From NCBI GenBank assembly GCA_911728435.2, contig OU452208.1:7936001-8000000 (forward strand): a stretch of DNA of 64,000 bases, in the 5' to 3' direction. Below the pieces are notes generated by a model that searched no databases, was not told where the DNA came from, and saw nothing but the letters and a program-made list of their open reading frames with translations. This stretch comes from Apoderus coryli (lineage: Eukaryota; Arthropoda; Insecta; Coleoptera; Attelabidae). The stretch's first letter is position 1; each line of letters opens with the position of its first letter. A program made the position numbers and the translations under genes. Of the stretch, positions 1 through 13,376 are shown piece after piece.

Positions 1-9
1 GAAAGTCTC

Positions 10-101
10 AAAAATTCCTAAACTTTATAAATCAATAAAAATTAATTAGTTTTAAATCACTAAAACTAATTTTTATTGATTTTTAAAGTTTAGGAATTTT
101 T
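10..101. repeat. Small foldback (hairpin) repeat
   Basis: The left arm beginning AAAAATTCCTAAACTTTA is matched in reverse complement by the right arm ending TAAAGTTTAGGAATTTTT. The arms are about 40 bp around a short centre. It looks like a miniature foldback element. No coding sequence is inside. Confidence 0.75.
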
Positions 102-2620
102 TATATTTGGAGAGTTTGCTCCATATATCAAATCACTAGAATCGAAGCCAAAACAAACGCTTTTAGATCCTTTTGTTTGTGGTATTATTTGTAGCAAAAG
201 TCTGGTCAGAACGAATACATACAAAGTAAATTATAAAAAAAATCAAAATATGAAGATTCAATAAACTTTCGCTAATAAATTAACATTTTCACATACCATA
301 AATTATTTAAGAAAATCTTTCGGATTATAGAGAAATTACAAGATATTTATAATGCACTAAATTTTCAGCTCAATTTATAATACTCTAATGTAGGTATATT
401 TGTGTGTTTTTTTTTACAATTCAAAAGCTAACGGACAGAAAAGATTGATGGCAATTTAATGGTTGTAGTAAAATGTACAAATAAACTGGATACAATTTTA
501 AAATAACTAACATAAATATACCTAATAACTAAGCTAATACTCAGAAACATGTATAACAGATTGCAAACGATTTTAATAGTTGTTTTCTAGTTGTAAATAA
601 CATATAATTGTATGATACTTAGACTTTAGGAGAAGCCTATACTTGAATTACTATAGGTATGTAATCCTGACTTGATGACTGAATATTTGAAAAAGTTTTT
701 ATAATTATATATGCAGGGTATGGAATTAAGAACCCATTAATACCCTGTACATTCCGCTCAAAAGACATTAACCTTTGTTGAGAAGGGAATAGATGTTTTT
801 TCGCTTACAATAAAGATGAACTTTCTAATTTATAATTAATTAAAACGATAATGAACATGCATCATGACGTTGGTCTATTTTATTACTTATTAAATCCATT
901 AAATCAAGATATTTTTCAAACCTCCTCCCTTTTTAGTTTATCTTACAACGAATAAGAAGTGTGAAATTTTCGAAAAATTACACCGGAATTGCATGGCAGA
1001 AGACGAAAAAATACCAGTATATAATATTTTATTTAAATTGGTGCCTAAAAGTGCAGTCTGAAGTAGTTAGCGTCTTATTCTTAGTTTAATTTTCACAATT
1101 TCTTTCTGACACTGTCAACAAAGGAAATGCGATTTCTTGAAAGTAGCAGTTTAAAAGAAATACCGACACATCTTTATATACTTTACAGTAAAAAAAAGTA
1201 TCGAACTTCCGCTGTAACATTGACCCATTAATTATTATTCATAAAGGACAAGAACGCAAAACGGGCTAAACTGTGTATATAAATAAAGTATCATACAAAT
1301 GCAAGTAATGACAATATTTATTTATGTTAATATATTCGGTACCTATGGAATATTAGTATCTTCAAATATCGTCTGAATTGCCGTTCTTTCGTGAGAGCCA
1401 CGTGTCTCTTGTTATTGGTGATTTATTGGTTTAGAGCACGCTTTCTCTATTTCGAAAAGATTGTATACGGGGCCTGTTCAAATATTCCAAAATGTATTTT
1501 TTCATACACATAACAGATATTATATAACTTTTCCCGTAGAACTCAATTCCGCCTTCATAATTAGTATACAGTTTCAGGTCAAAAAGGTATCGGACCTTAT
1601 ATTATTTTCTTAATAGAACACCCTGTAAATTTATCGACTATAAAATTTGTATTTTTTTCACTTTCTCAAAAATATATAATAGTATGCAATTTTTCTCAGA
1701 AACACACAAATAAATGAAATAAATGACAATTTTTGAAGGTGATGTTGAAATTGACGACCAATTTCTCTAATGCAGGACTGGCATTTTTTTTTTGTAATTC
1801 TTTGAATAGCGACTTTCATTTTATAATCGAAATGTGAATAATTCATGTTATCAAAGCCTTCATTCGGCATATAAATTTATTAAAACTTCAACGTTTTGAT
1901 AAAAAATTTGAAAGTTTTGACTAAAAAAGTAAAAATTTACTGTCTTAACGTGTTGCAAGTATATTGTTTAAAACTATCATGTCGGCTTTAACAGTGATGA
2001 TACATCACTTTCGTTTTAATGTAAAAGAAGATCAACTAATGCTAATGCATTATTCATGTCATGATTGTTCGTAAGAACCAGTTAATGTAAGATCTTACAT
2101 TTATTATAGTGTTAGAAAAATGTATGTAAAAAAACAATAAATATTAATTTTAACCTTAATTTGGTAAGTAGATTAATAATTTTGATTTAGTATACAAATT
2201 GTTTAAAATTATGTCAATTTAACTGATTTTTAAAGAAAATACTACTGTGCGCGTAATGATACGCTTTATTCAATGGTTATTCATTAATCTTTCACTTTTT
2301 TAATAGCGGATACATCTTCCGCCGGATTTGGTTCCGATCTAGATAAATGAGCCATAACATATTATTTTTATTTAGGTATACATAAAACCGTGATATATAT
2401 ATTAGACTTTTGATTAATACATACGTATAATAATAACATTGGATGCAATTCAGGGTACATAATAGCTTTTCTGAATGAAATAACAAAACAAAGGCCATTA
2501 AAACATTTTTACACGCGTTACAAGCACAGATTTCATATGAGCTATAGCCGTACCACGGAAATACACTAAAAGCCCAGCAGCAATTATTTAAGGGCCTCAT
2601 GATTATTTATATATAAATAT
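102..2620. other. Gene-poor AT-rich stretch
   Basis: I see no convincing exon, RNA gene or transposon domain here. The open frames near 1658-1870 and 2292-2600 are short, low-complexity and lack recognisable motifs. Confidence 0.5.
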
Positions 2621-2693
2621 TAAATATTCTTGAAATAAAAGTCGACCTCCACACAATAAATTTAATAAATATCCTCAACAAATTACATTTGTC

Positions 2694-2734
2694 ACCATAC
2701 ATGTTTCGCAGCTCTGGGCCGCATCATCAGTGGT
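2694..2734 (-). ncRNA. Hammerhead-ribozyme-like motif (left arm)
   Basis: Read on the minus strand, stem I ACCA precedes CTGATGA. A five-pair stem GCGGC/GCTGC closes loop CCAGA. Then come GAAA, a minimal stem III written ACATGT, the cleavage-site A, and TGGT pairing back to ACCA. An extra U sits between CTGATGA and stem II, which is off consensus. It is the mirror of the motif at 3060-3100. Cleavage activity is not shown by sequence alone. Confidence 0.6.
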
Positions 2735-3059
2735 TATATGAGATTCTTACGAAAAGCTATGTTATACTAGTTAGTACATATTATTTTTGGGAATTTATTT
2801 ATTAACTCTAGAAGTAAGATTGTATATATTATTTTCAATTGCACCAAAATGATTTTAACTTTTAAACTTACCATTGTGTGAAAAATCTTTTATTCTCTCA
2901 AGTCAGTGTTTTTCACACAATGGTAAGTTTAAAAGTTAAAATCATTTTGGTGCAATTGAAAATAATATATACAATCTTACTTCTAGAGTTAATAAATAAA
3001 TTCCCAAAAATAATATGTACTAACTAGTATAACATAGCTTTTCGTAAGAATCTCATATA

Positions 3060-3100
3060 ACCACTGATGATGCGGCCCGGAGCTGCGAAACATGTATGGT
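3060..3100 (+). ncRNA. Hammerhead-ribozyme-like motif (right arm)
   Basis: Order of parts: ACCA 3060-3063, CTGATGA 3064-3070, unpaired T 3071, stem II GCGGC 3072-3076 with GCTGC 3082-3086 around loop CCGGA, GAAA 3087-3090, CATGTA 3091-3096 and TGGT 3097-3100. ACCA pairs with TGGT as stem I, and the predicted cleavage is after the A of GTA at 3096. Stem III is very short, as in ribozymes that work as dimers. The loop differs by one base from the left-arm copy (CCGGA against CCAGA). Confidence 0.62.
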
Positions 3101-3173
3101 GACAAATGTAATTTGTTGAGGATATTTATTAAATTTATTGTGTGGAGGTCGACTTTTATTTCAAGAATATTTA

Positions 3174-6100
3174 ACTATTCTACTCCACTTCGATATGGAC
3201 TACTTCTTTCGTATAAATATTAATTTCTTCGGGAGTTCCAACGATTTTTTCTTCAGAATCATCAAATATGACCATTAAAATTAGATTAGACATCACATAG
3301 GTAAGTCAATGAATTTTTGGATGACACTGATAAAAAATAACTAAATAAATGTATTTATTATTTCAGGTAAAATCTTTTGTAGTCTTTTTAGAACGGTTTT
3401 CTCTACATGGAATATAAATGTATTTAATTTAAATTATATGAATATTTATTATCGTTCCAAAAATTGAATCATTTAATTTTTAAAGCCAATTACTTTTCGT
3501 AAGTTAATTAAAAGTATCTCGTTTAGCACAAAGAATAAGTTCGTGATTTCTATTTTATACAATATTTTGTTTCTGTAGGTCATCTATTAATTATTGTTAT
3601 ATTTTTATACAGGGTGTCTGGTGTAAGTAACAAAACGGGCGATTATTTTCAAAATTGCTAAACATAAATCAAAACTGACGTGTCTCGGCTTTTTTTTAAT
3701 GTACCATTTTGGAAATTACCGCCCGTTCCGTTACTTTACGGACGTATTGAAATATTTATTTAAATGAAAATAGTTTAATCAAAGGAAGAACGAACTGATA
3801 AGTTCATATTCGGATAGACAGAGCTATTTTTATTATTTTTAACTTTAATTACGTAGTCAGCTAATTTAAAAATAAGGAATGTTTTTTACTGATATTGCAT
3901 TCGACTTTCAAAAATACTTGAATTCATTTAGGGCTTAAAGCTTTAGCTATAGGACCTCTTAATGATAATCAAATTAGCGACATAATATACTTAAAAGTTG
4001 ATTTTATATATTTATTTTCATACCCTAGTTCGTAGTTTTGCAAAATTTCTTAAAAATGACGAAAACCACAATATATACTAGGTTTATGATATCCTCATGG
4101 CTGTAGAATTCTAGAAGCTATTTAGTTAAAATTGGTGCAATATACTACTCGATAAACTTTAAAATTTTTCAATATCTGATCTGATTTAACGGACAGACCC
4201 CAGTACGTTTCAATTCTGACACAATTATTGCGAAATGAGGAGTATCACAAGGAAGTACACTTGTATGTAAAGTACTAATATCTCTGTAAGAAGTTATCAA
4301 AAAATCAACACAGCAACATTGATAATAAATCGTTCTTGCAGTGCATTGGTTCGAATGGAATACCGGTTTTCATTAGCCCATAGATGCATCTATTTGGTAC
4401 AAAAAAACCCATGTTGTTTACGATATTTTCACTTTGCTAATTAAATTACCTACTATTCGGAGAAAATTAACTGACTGTAAGACTTAGTAGACTATCACAT
4501 TGTCAAATTGATAGTTGTGCTTTCATTTTTGTGAATAATTAATTACGAAATTATGCATTTCTGCATTTCTATAAATATGATCCAAATATATCAAAGAAAA
4601 TAGTGGAACTTAATTATTAAGAAATAAAAAAAGGAGTTTTGCATTTTCTTTTCTTTTTTAGTTTGCCTTAAAAAAATTAAAAGTTTGATAGAGACAAGCA
4701 ATATAATAATTCTTCAAACGATAATAAATGGGAAATTCATTAAAAATAAACTACTTACGTGTTTTGAACCGCGTATTTTCGAACTTATTCTAAAAACAGC
4801 TGCTACAGTTTTTCGGTGTAATATAGAAAGACCCTGTATATATCAGATACAGCTGATAAAGCGGCATTTTTATTATCATTTAAATGACTTAAGAAAAGTA
4901 ACCTTTCATAGTATAGAAGTTGTTTGTATACAATATTTCTAATGTTGATAAATATATTTGGTGTAAAATGTCAACATTCAGATAATCAACATCTGGTTTG
5001 TTTTATTTATTACCACGGATTTAAACTATTTTAACACAGGACAGACATAATTTGTGTATAAGAAGAGTCGACAACAACTAGAGACAAACCAGATATACAT
5101 TGTATTAGTTTGGAAAGAGTACTTCACTTTGTATATATTCTTATATAAATAAAGAAATATAAACTTTGTTTAAGAGGACAGTATCTGTGTTTATTTATTA
5201 CTACATAGATAGGATATAAACATGAATAATTGTTTGTTTTTTGGTTTAATTATCGCATCAAACCAATTAGAAAAAAGAGCGTTCAATGTCAAATAGTATA
5301 GAGATCTGCTAGTGAATACTCGTATTATAAGTTGATCTATTGCTAGCGTTCGTTTGTGAGTTTATAGATCAAAACCCACATAAATCTTATTATAAGGGTG
5401 TTAACTGCAACTTTTTTATCTCTTATATTTTTTTCATATGTTGCTTCGTTTATGAGATAAAATTTAAAACATTTTTCAACATACCAAGAATATTTGCGAA
5501 TAATTCGACTGAAAAACAGTAACGTTGATGTTATATGACTGCGCCAATCATTCTGACACGTATTTCAGCATTTCTTTGTTTATTCTACGCAAAATTGCTT
5601 TCAATATACCTACACAAGAAATATAGTAGGTAGTGTCGAATATTTTTTCTTCTAAAAAATATTCCTAGAAACAACCCCTCAACTCAAATTGAAAAAAAAA
5701 TAATTATTAATCAGATCAAACATACAGTTTCTCCTAAATTCATTAATTAATTCTAGAAAGTGGTGCCTAATTCACTTCTCTTTACTAAAATATTGGTAAT
5801 TTTTAGTAAATAAAATTATCTGAATACAATTTTTGGAATAGATGATATTAATTTATCGTAATGAAATTCTTCGGCGATGACCCCTGAACTTAACTTAGAT
5901 ATAACTTCAGTTCAATGCTTTACATGTCTCAGTCCAACTAGTTGCTGGACCAAATTGGGAAATTAAGTAGTTTTATAATGGCCATTTGTAACAGATTATA
6001 AAAAACCCTACCTTTCTAGTATTTTTCTTAAATATTTTTATTGTATTTTAGTGGATTAGTTGTCAAAAACGACTAATAGTACTTGGGAATCTATTATTTT

Positions 6101-7442
6101 GTTAATAACTTATAGGAGTTTTCGATTACGCTAAGCTAGAATATGGATATTATATTAAAAAAAAATGTAAATTACCGCTTTTATGGTGTCGAAGTCCCCG
6201 GGGAATGCTTATTTGGACACATTGTAGATTTTTAAAACAACAAAATAATATTGCAATTTTATTTTCTACCCCCTCGTATATTTAATAGTTTCTTGAGGTG
6301 GTCTTGTCATGTCGCTAATATCCATAGTACAGTAACTTGAGAATAAAAAAAATGAACTAAACTAAATTACTAACAAAAATTAGGTCTGTAAAGTTTAAAT
6401 TCGGATTCAGCACCCCAAAAATCATAAAGAACGAAGAAGAATAGTATATAGTGCAACGAACTTGATATGACATATATTTCCTACGAGTATGATCGCAAAT
6501 AATACGAGTAGGATCATTTCATGTTAGTTTCACACAATTTTTAGTGAAATATTTGTTTTTCGAAACTTACAATGGCGAAAGCCTAAATACGATGAGATAA
6601 AAGAATTTTTCATTCTTTAAATAGCTTTGAATTCTTCGAAATTAGCGAATTAATTTAAACTGTCAATTTGGTTTAATTGTATTGTCGGCGTTGCTATGGC
6701 TATTTTTCATAACCGATTCTACGCTTGTCATTACCAGGAAATTTACCCATGCATTTTCACATATTTTGAAAACAGCATTAAAATGTACTACATTTTCAAA
6801 TTATGATTGAACATATCACACATAAACAAGCTTTTCGCCACTGTCTGTTTTAAAATATTGAAAATATCTTTTCCTGTCATATAACGAGTACAGGTAGGTA
6901 CCTGTTGATGACATATTAGGTGACACATTTTGTAAATGAGTTTATAATGAGCAGTTTACCATTAGGTTGTTATTAAGTAGGTACATACTGCAATGTTTTT
7001 CTGAGTTCGTTGTGTGAAATAATACCACTCTTTCATTATAACTAATTTATTTACACTTAATAACTAAACACTTAAACAAACAAAATTTAAACGAACTAAT
7101 ATGACTATATTTATTTACACTATTTGTTTTACTAGAATTTATATGTCACACTGTTCTCAACTATTCACTCTTCACTTCATGAATGACTGTCTGTCCCTCT
7201 TATACGTTGGCTATTTATTGCTTTCTCGAACGCTTCCAGTAAATAGTCGAAAGTATAGATGATTCCTTTGATACCTTACTGTGTTAAATTACTACCAAGT
7301 GAATGCATTGGTTGAAAGAAATGTTACTTTCTGTTAATTGAGAAATGACTTCAATCCAAATCTAACATCTCCAAATAATTAAAAAAAGTCGTATTTTAAG
7401 AAAATGGAATTCTTCAGCCGAATACCATTATACTAAAGTTAA
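3174..7442. other. Gene-poor AT-rich stretch
   Basis: No gene is recognised. A TACAGGGTGTCTGG transposon-tip motif begins at 3608, the same tip type seen on several elements elsewhere in the window. The open frames at 4685-4942 and 5340-5522 show no family motif. Confidence 0.5.
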
Positions 7443-7446
7443 TTAA

Positions 7447-8861
7447 CCCATTAAAGCCCATTGGCACATAAATGTGCCAGCGTTATTTTCTTTTATTTTT
7501 TCAAAACTCCCCAAACTGAGCTGTTCTAGATACATACTGAACTATTCCTTGCGTTGTTATTTACAGGTCATAATTTTTTTTTAGATTTTACAGTGCTTGA
7601 TTTTTGAGAAATTAATGAAAACCTAACCCACTGTGAAGCATCTTACTACACCTGTCTGCACTGATATAAATATACATTTTTTTTCTACTTTTAATTACTT
7701 TACTAGTTGTTACATTTTTCATTTTGTTATTGATAAATATTCATTGTAACGATATTCAACGAAACCATAAGTTTTTTTATAACATAAATTTTATTATGAA
7801 GGAAAAATAACCATTGGCACATAAATGTGCCAGTGGGCAGACATGATGTCTATTTCAAAGATATGCATGCGCAGTTGGCCTTGTTCAATTTTTAGTATTT
7901 GAACTGTCAAACACGCACCAGTAGGTATTTATTACGGTCAGTACGCAATTTAGAAATTATTACTGGTACTTTACGGAAAAATAGAGTTTCAAAAGAATCA
8001 AATATGTCTGAGTATAATTTGTTGCTAAAACAAGCCGAGGAACAATGGAACTCAAAACCGATGGAAATTTAGTACTTGTGCGGGGGAATTCCATTGTAAC
8101 GGTATTATCAAACTGCTGTAATCATATGCTTCGTTTGAAAAATGTAGAGATATTCTATAACTAAAAAAAGTAAAATTCATATTCAAATGCCGCTTATAAC
8201 AAAAATATCGGAGGCGTCGATTTTGAATGATCAGGTCTGTCTAGCTATGGAATTTCAATAAGGACTAAACAGTAGTTGTGATCTTTCTTCAGTTGTTCAA
8301 TTGATCAACCTAATCTACAAGTTTGGTTATTATGGAGAAGGTGTGAAAACAATAATATGCCGCTACTCGAATTCAGACGGCAACTTATTGCTTTATATTT
8401 ATGGGCACCCTTCAATGAAACCAGGGCCATCATCAAGCGCATTATCACCAATTGTCAATTAGTTACGTTTGAATGAACAAAATCACTTGATAGTCCAAAG
8501 CAGTGAAACATAGACAAAATGTAAAACATGTTCTAACCGCACCAGTTTTGAGTGTAATACCTGCAAAGTAGCCCTGCACCCAAAAACATACTTTAGAAAT
8601 TTCCATAGAACATACCTTTTTATTATATTTATCAATAACTGGTAATTATTCAAAAAATATTTAGTTTTAAATATTTATGTAATGTTTCTCTTATGTTACT
8701 GTATGTGCCTGGTGGCACATTTATGTGCCACTATTTTTTTGGTACTTTTATTATAAATAAATATTAAATTTTGCGTATACAATGTTATTTCACATATATA
8801 AACAGCAACTAACGTGTTTTTGTTCTAATTAAAACAGACAAAAATTACGGGCACTAATGGG
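7447..8861 (+). mobile_element. Degenerate piggyBac element bounded by TTAA
   Basis: TTAA at 7443-7446 and 8862-8865 flanks imperfect inverted tips, CCCATTAAAGCCC on the left and GGGCACTAATGGG on the right. TTAA targeting is the hallmark of piggyBac. Inside, a broken plus-strand reading frame keeps pieces of piggyBac transposase. The 1415 bp length is shorter than typical autonomous copies, so it is internally deleted. An 18 bp palindrome, TGGCACATWWATGTGCCA, occurs about 12 bp from the left tip (near 7460), near 7813 and near 8711. Confidence 0.85.
8004..8610 (+). pseudogene. piggyBac transposase fragment
   Basis: An ATG at 8004 opens a frame of about 22 residues (MSEYNLLLKQAEEQW...) before a stop. 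Near 8345-8402 another frame gives WRRCENNNMPLLEFRRQLLL, matching the conserved 'LxxFRR' segment of piggyBac transposases. Near 8517-8610 a frame reads KCKTCSNRTSFECNTCKVAL followed by HPKTYFRNFH, the C-terminal cysteine-rich finger of the family. The catalytic core with its aspartates is not recoverable in one frame, so this copy cannot encode an active enzyme. The order and strand of the pieces agree with the TTAA-bounded element that contains them. Confidence 0.8.
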
Positions 8862-8865
8862 TTAA

Positions 8866-11800
8866 GAAAGATGTTAGTAAATCTTAATTTTAAAACACGT
8901 GAACAATAATTCAAAAGCATCGGTTCTTTACTTTTAGCGTAAGAGAGATTTCTTAGATTTTTTTGTGAAATTCCTATAGGGCAAAAGAAATGGACTAAAC
9001 AGCATTTCAAAATATTGCACTCACTGATATTATTTGACACATCTCTTGTTTTTTGACCTTTACAAACCTTTAAATAACTATTAATTTCTTTGCTACGAAA
9101 GTTTAATATTTATGATCAAGAAAAATTTGCATAATTCATCGCTCGAGGATGTAAATCGCACCAGTATTTATACATAAAATTCATGAACATGAACTCATAA
9201 TGAAATTTACGAGTAAAATGAAGAAAAATGGACACAAGATAATAATCGGTTACAGTATCGACTGGCTCTGCCCAAAAACCTAGTAGGTAGGTATCAAATA
9301 CCAACATAATAATATTAAAAATGTGTACGGTGAAAGTTTATAGGGTGTATTATTATAATAGTTAATAATAATAATAAATTTAAAGTGCTTTGAAGATTAT
9401 AATTATTTTTTTTTTATTTTAAGATATAACAAGTTATATTGAAGGAAGGTAATGTTTGTTGTACATTCCTTAATGCAGTCAAGCGTGGAATTTGTTGTTT
9501 GATTTATTGGGAATATTATATAGAAATCGGCGCAGCTTTAGTTATTTATTTATTGAGTTTATAATTTTTGCAAAATATTAATTCTGATAGGACGGACTGT
9601 TCTATATTCGCTCAGTCTAGTAAAAACCGATATTTATTGGATTTTCTCTAATAAGCCGATATTGGACGATCAGATGATTATGAGACTCGTAAACTGACTG
9701 ATTTAACTATAAAATTATGAAACTATTGCTGTCAAACGCCTTAGTTCGATTTTAGTTATTATCTTCTTAAATATATGTACATGATAATGCTCCATATCAT
9801 TTTCCAATGGTGGAAATGGTGCTGGAAGCCTACCATGTGAGCTTCCCTTTCAAAGCTCCAACGGACTGAAATCTTGTTCCGTTTGATGCAGATTTGATCG
9901 TGTGAAAGTAGAGGAATACAGCGGATGGGCTAAGACAGGGATGTTCGTACTTCGCTTAACAGACACTTGATTTGCTTATTCGAGATTTTTAACTTCGGTA
10001 TGTCTGTATCGATTTGAGATTATTCAACAAAAATCAACATTCATCGAGTGTTATCTCCCTTTCCAATAATCTTGCATACACCAATCATTTCTTCTTGTGT
10101 CAATGAAGGTTGGAATTGTCTTTTTCAGGTCAGGATCGTGTTCAACTGATCTCTTTAGTTGCTGGATTGTCGATTGACGATTGAATTGCTCTAAGCCCTG
10201 CGGCATGGTAATAAGTCGATATTGAATTTATAGACGTTATGTCTGACGGTTTTAACATAAATAACCAACAAATAAGTATTTGAAAGTCAGAGCGGAACAT
10301 AGTTTTGTAACAAATGAAAATGAATTAACAATTATTATTTTTACGAAATATTTATACCTACAACACTGTTTGTCAGTCGCATAAAATTGCCAAACAATTG
10401 ACAATGAACTTGGAATAACAATTACTACTAGAATCAAAACAATAACGCGTAAGTACCTAGTTGAATGACCACTGCATGAACATGAATTAAAAATAAATAA
10501 ATATCGAAGGTTATTCATAAGCAACACGCAATGCAATGTTGTGTGGGATGCCAATTTAATAAATAATTCACATACACATCAACAAGTTTTTAAAGAATGT
10601 AGTGTTATAAATAATAATAACAAAAAGTAGATGTCAATGGCGATTTAAATAATATAATACATATAGGATGAATCAACAAAGATTCATAACTATAACAATT
10701 TAGGTTTAGGAAAAGGGAATCCTACTTTGATTATGAGAAGCAGATGCTAATTCTGATGAAACATCATCATGTTTAGATCTATTTTTTTTTCAAGGAATCT
10801 AAACGTGTTTTGAGTTAGAATCTTTGGCGTAGTCTAATATTGACTGCACGTTTTCCTACTTTACCAAATCATTAACATGAAAATTAAGCTGATATTTATA
10901 TAAAATATATTTTTTGCGATTTGTTTTTTAAATCTCAGTCGTTGACATGTTTAGAGAGTGCTAATATAAACAACTAGATAATGTGTAGTGCCCTCACTGT
11001 TTAGGAATCTTGTGTCATATAATATAATGATTGAAATATAACTAATAACACATTAACTATTATAGGAAGTGTGTTAAAATAAATAGCGCTTTCTATACTA
11101 AAAATATAACATTTTCGATATGTTTTTGTTTGTTTAAAAGGCCAATTTTTTAGATTATGCTTTAAGATAAAATTATATAATTTAAATTATTTATATTGAG
11201 ATAATTAAGTTTTAAAAATTTGTCCGAATAAATAAGATCATTCATTGAAAAACAAGAGAAAACACTTAACAAGACTGATATCTATTGTATGATATCTCCC
11301 TACGTAGTCGAGAATGGATTAGAATTGTTTTAATACACACACAATATGTAATCATAGAATCATACATTTTATTTTGGATTGCAATCAATACCAAGGCTAT
11401 TTTTGAGCTATTAGACGTAATATATCAGAAACACAGAATTGCCAATATCTTCAATACGAACTATTTCTCATACTTGACTGGACCTATGAGCTTTCCAAAA
11501 ATCTCCCAATACATTATGGGACTCCCTGTATATATAAGGTATATATGAAATATAGTAGTTCTTAGTCTGTAAAATATATTCAGGGCCGTCATTGAACCAT
11601 TAGGTAGTTTAGAATCGTGCGTGTGGGAATATTATTGATATATTTTATGACTGGGTGAAATATCTTCGTGATTTGCATTTTGGTAATACTATATGGATAC
11701 CACTTATACTTGCTGAATATGTAATAAATTCCTTAGAAGTATATTTATGTATTTCTGTTTTATCTAACGGTAGATTCAAATAATAATTGTTGTGTTCAAT

Positions 11801-12967
11801 ACATTGAACTTTACAAGCATTGACTGATTTTTTCATTACTTTTCAAATGAATACTTATATAATTTTGCTTGGGTGGGTTTTAGAATGAGTGGGCCTGTGA
11901 TTTTTCTGGAGTTAAACATTGAGCTTTATGCATTTGTTGGTTTGTTATATAAATGACTACTTAGATATATACTCAATGCTACTCAAAGTTTAAACAAATA
12001 ATAATTATAAATAATATTATATATTATAACAGATTGGTTCCTGAAACGTTAAGACTCCATAAAGATAAGTTTTTGCCTTTACGTTTTATTTTATATTAAG
12101 TTTTATCCAACTTTTTCTAACATAAGAGCCACTGACAAATTTACATTTTTCAAACACGCAGTGGCCTTTATTATTAATCCGAAAGGATTATTTTTGATTG
12201 CTTAACATTCAGAATTTTAAATAGTGGCGAATCACCCAAATAATGAGCTTTAATCTATTCGCGCCACAACAAAAATATAGAAGCTATTGAATAAAGTGTA
12301 TATGTATAAATATTGACATTCCACTATAAAACTGGGTAAACAGGAAGTATACAATTTAATAAAAAATTGGCACCAATAAATTCTCGCAACTTTTTTTTTA
12401 TAAAGCTTGGTAATCCATTAAAGCGAAGCTAAGCTTATACTAAACAACTGGGACTTCTGAATAATTAAATAAATAAATTTCCCATAAATTAAATCAGTAA
12501 AATTATACCTATTTAAGCAAATAATCAACCGCAAAAAGCATGTAAGTAATCAAAATAAACGCTTTAACAGTCACGAACTAACAACCAAAACTATCTAATT
12601 AGTGTCTTTCGATTCGGTTGTGTTGCTTTTTTGCATTAGAGTTAATTTCACATCATAATTTTAAGAATAAAAACAACAATCATTTGGATAGTGAAAGTAG
12701 CTATTACAAAAAGTCAGACAAAATATATAAATATATACTCCACGAAAAGCACGCAAAATTCAACATTTTTGTTAAGCCGTGTTGACTTTTGAAAACTTGA
12801 CACCATAAAATAATTCAAGAGTCATAATAAGAATAATAATAAAGTTTTATTGCCCAACTGTACAAAAAGACGATTTACAGAACAATACATAAATATACAG
12901 GGTGTTTCAAAAAAGACATGGCAATATTTGAGAGGCTGATTTCTCAGGTCACTTTTTATTTGACTTT
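8866..12967. other. Gene-poor stretch
   Basis: No supported gene. A minus-strand open frame at about 10069-10205 (MPQGLEQFNRQSTIQQLKRS..., ending DYWKGR) has protein-like composition but I do not recognise it. The open frames at 10252-10554 and 11285-11548 show nothing identifiable. A TACAGGGTGTTTC transposon tip lies near 12897. Confidence 0.45.
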
Positions 12968-13376
12968 AATGGTCACAATGTCCCCCTGAATTTTCTTGGT
13001 GTTAGGTTAGATAAGCACCTTAATTTTAAGGCCCATGTCGAGACGGTTTGTGCTAAATTCAACAAATGTGTTTTCGTTATTCTTTCGTTAAAAGCTTCCC
13101 TTAGCCAGTTCTGTTCAATCAGTTTTGTCCTACAACCTGGTTATTTCGGGATAGTCTCAAGATATTAATAGGGTTTTCGTTGCCCAAAAAAGAATTGTCC
13201 GATTAATTTTTGACATTTCATATCGCCATAAACATAAATCTCTATACAAATGCCGAGATGGCGCATTCTTAAGGAGAATTTGTTATATCCACCGCGTTCA
13301 AGCACTTATTCCTGCTGATTTTCTTCCACGTATGGCATTCTGTCAATGGCTTTTGCACATGTTTGTCACGACTTTA
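12968..13376 (+). pseudogene. Non-LTR retrotransposon reverse transcriptase fragment (jockey/CR1-like)
   Basis: Successive frames read FLGVRLDKHLNFKAHVETVC (the 'LGV.LD..L.W..H' motif after the catalytic core) and then RVFVAQKRIVRLIFDISYRH. Both are typical of the thumb and downstream region of jockey/CR1-type reverse transcriptases. The two blocks are in different frames with stops between, so this is a dead 3' fragment. It abuts an hAT fragment on the opposite strand. Confidence 0.75.

Larger units (their letters stand above)
2621..3173. repeat. 553 bp palindrome, two 265 bp inverted arms, Penelope-like terminal repeat candidate
   Basis: The arms 2621-2885 and 2909-3173 are almost perfect reverse complements around a 23 bp centre. 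A third, half-size copy lies at 58975-59115 plus 60093-60206, so this is a family and not a chance hairpin. Each arm carries a hammerhead-like core (CTGATGA, then GAAA, then CATGTA). Hammerhead motifs in terminal repeats, and inverted arrangements of those repeats, are known from Penelope-like retroelements and related non-autonomous elements; the assignment is an inference from that. No reverse transcriptase lies between the arms. Confidence 0.7.

Noticed and set aside
2621..3173. Palindrome considered as a CRISPR-like array or assembly artefact
   Set aside because: It has only two inverted arms, no spacers, and a third diverged copy 56 kb away, so it is a repeat family; an assembly foldback is unlikely because the arms differ at a few bases.
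4685..4942. Open frame of 85 codons
   Set aside because: Length is within chance for AT-rich DNA on close reading, and the translation has no recognisable motif.
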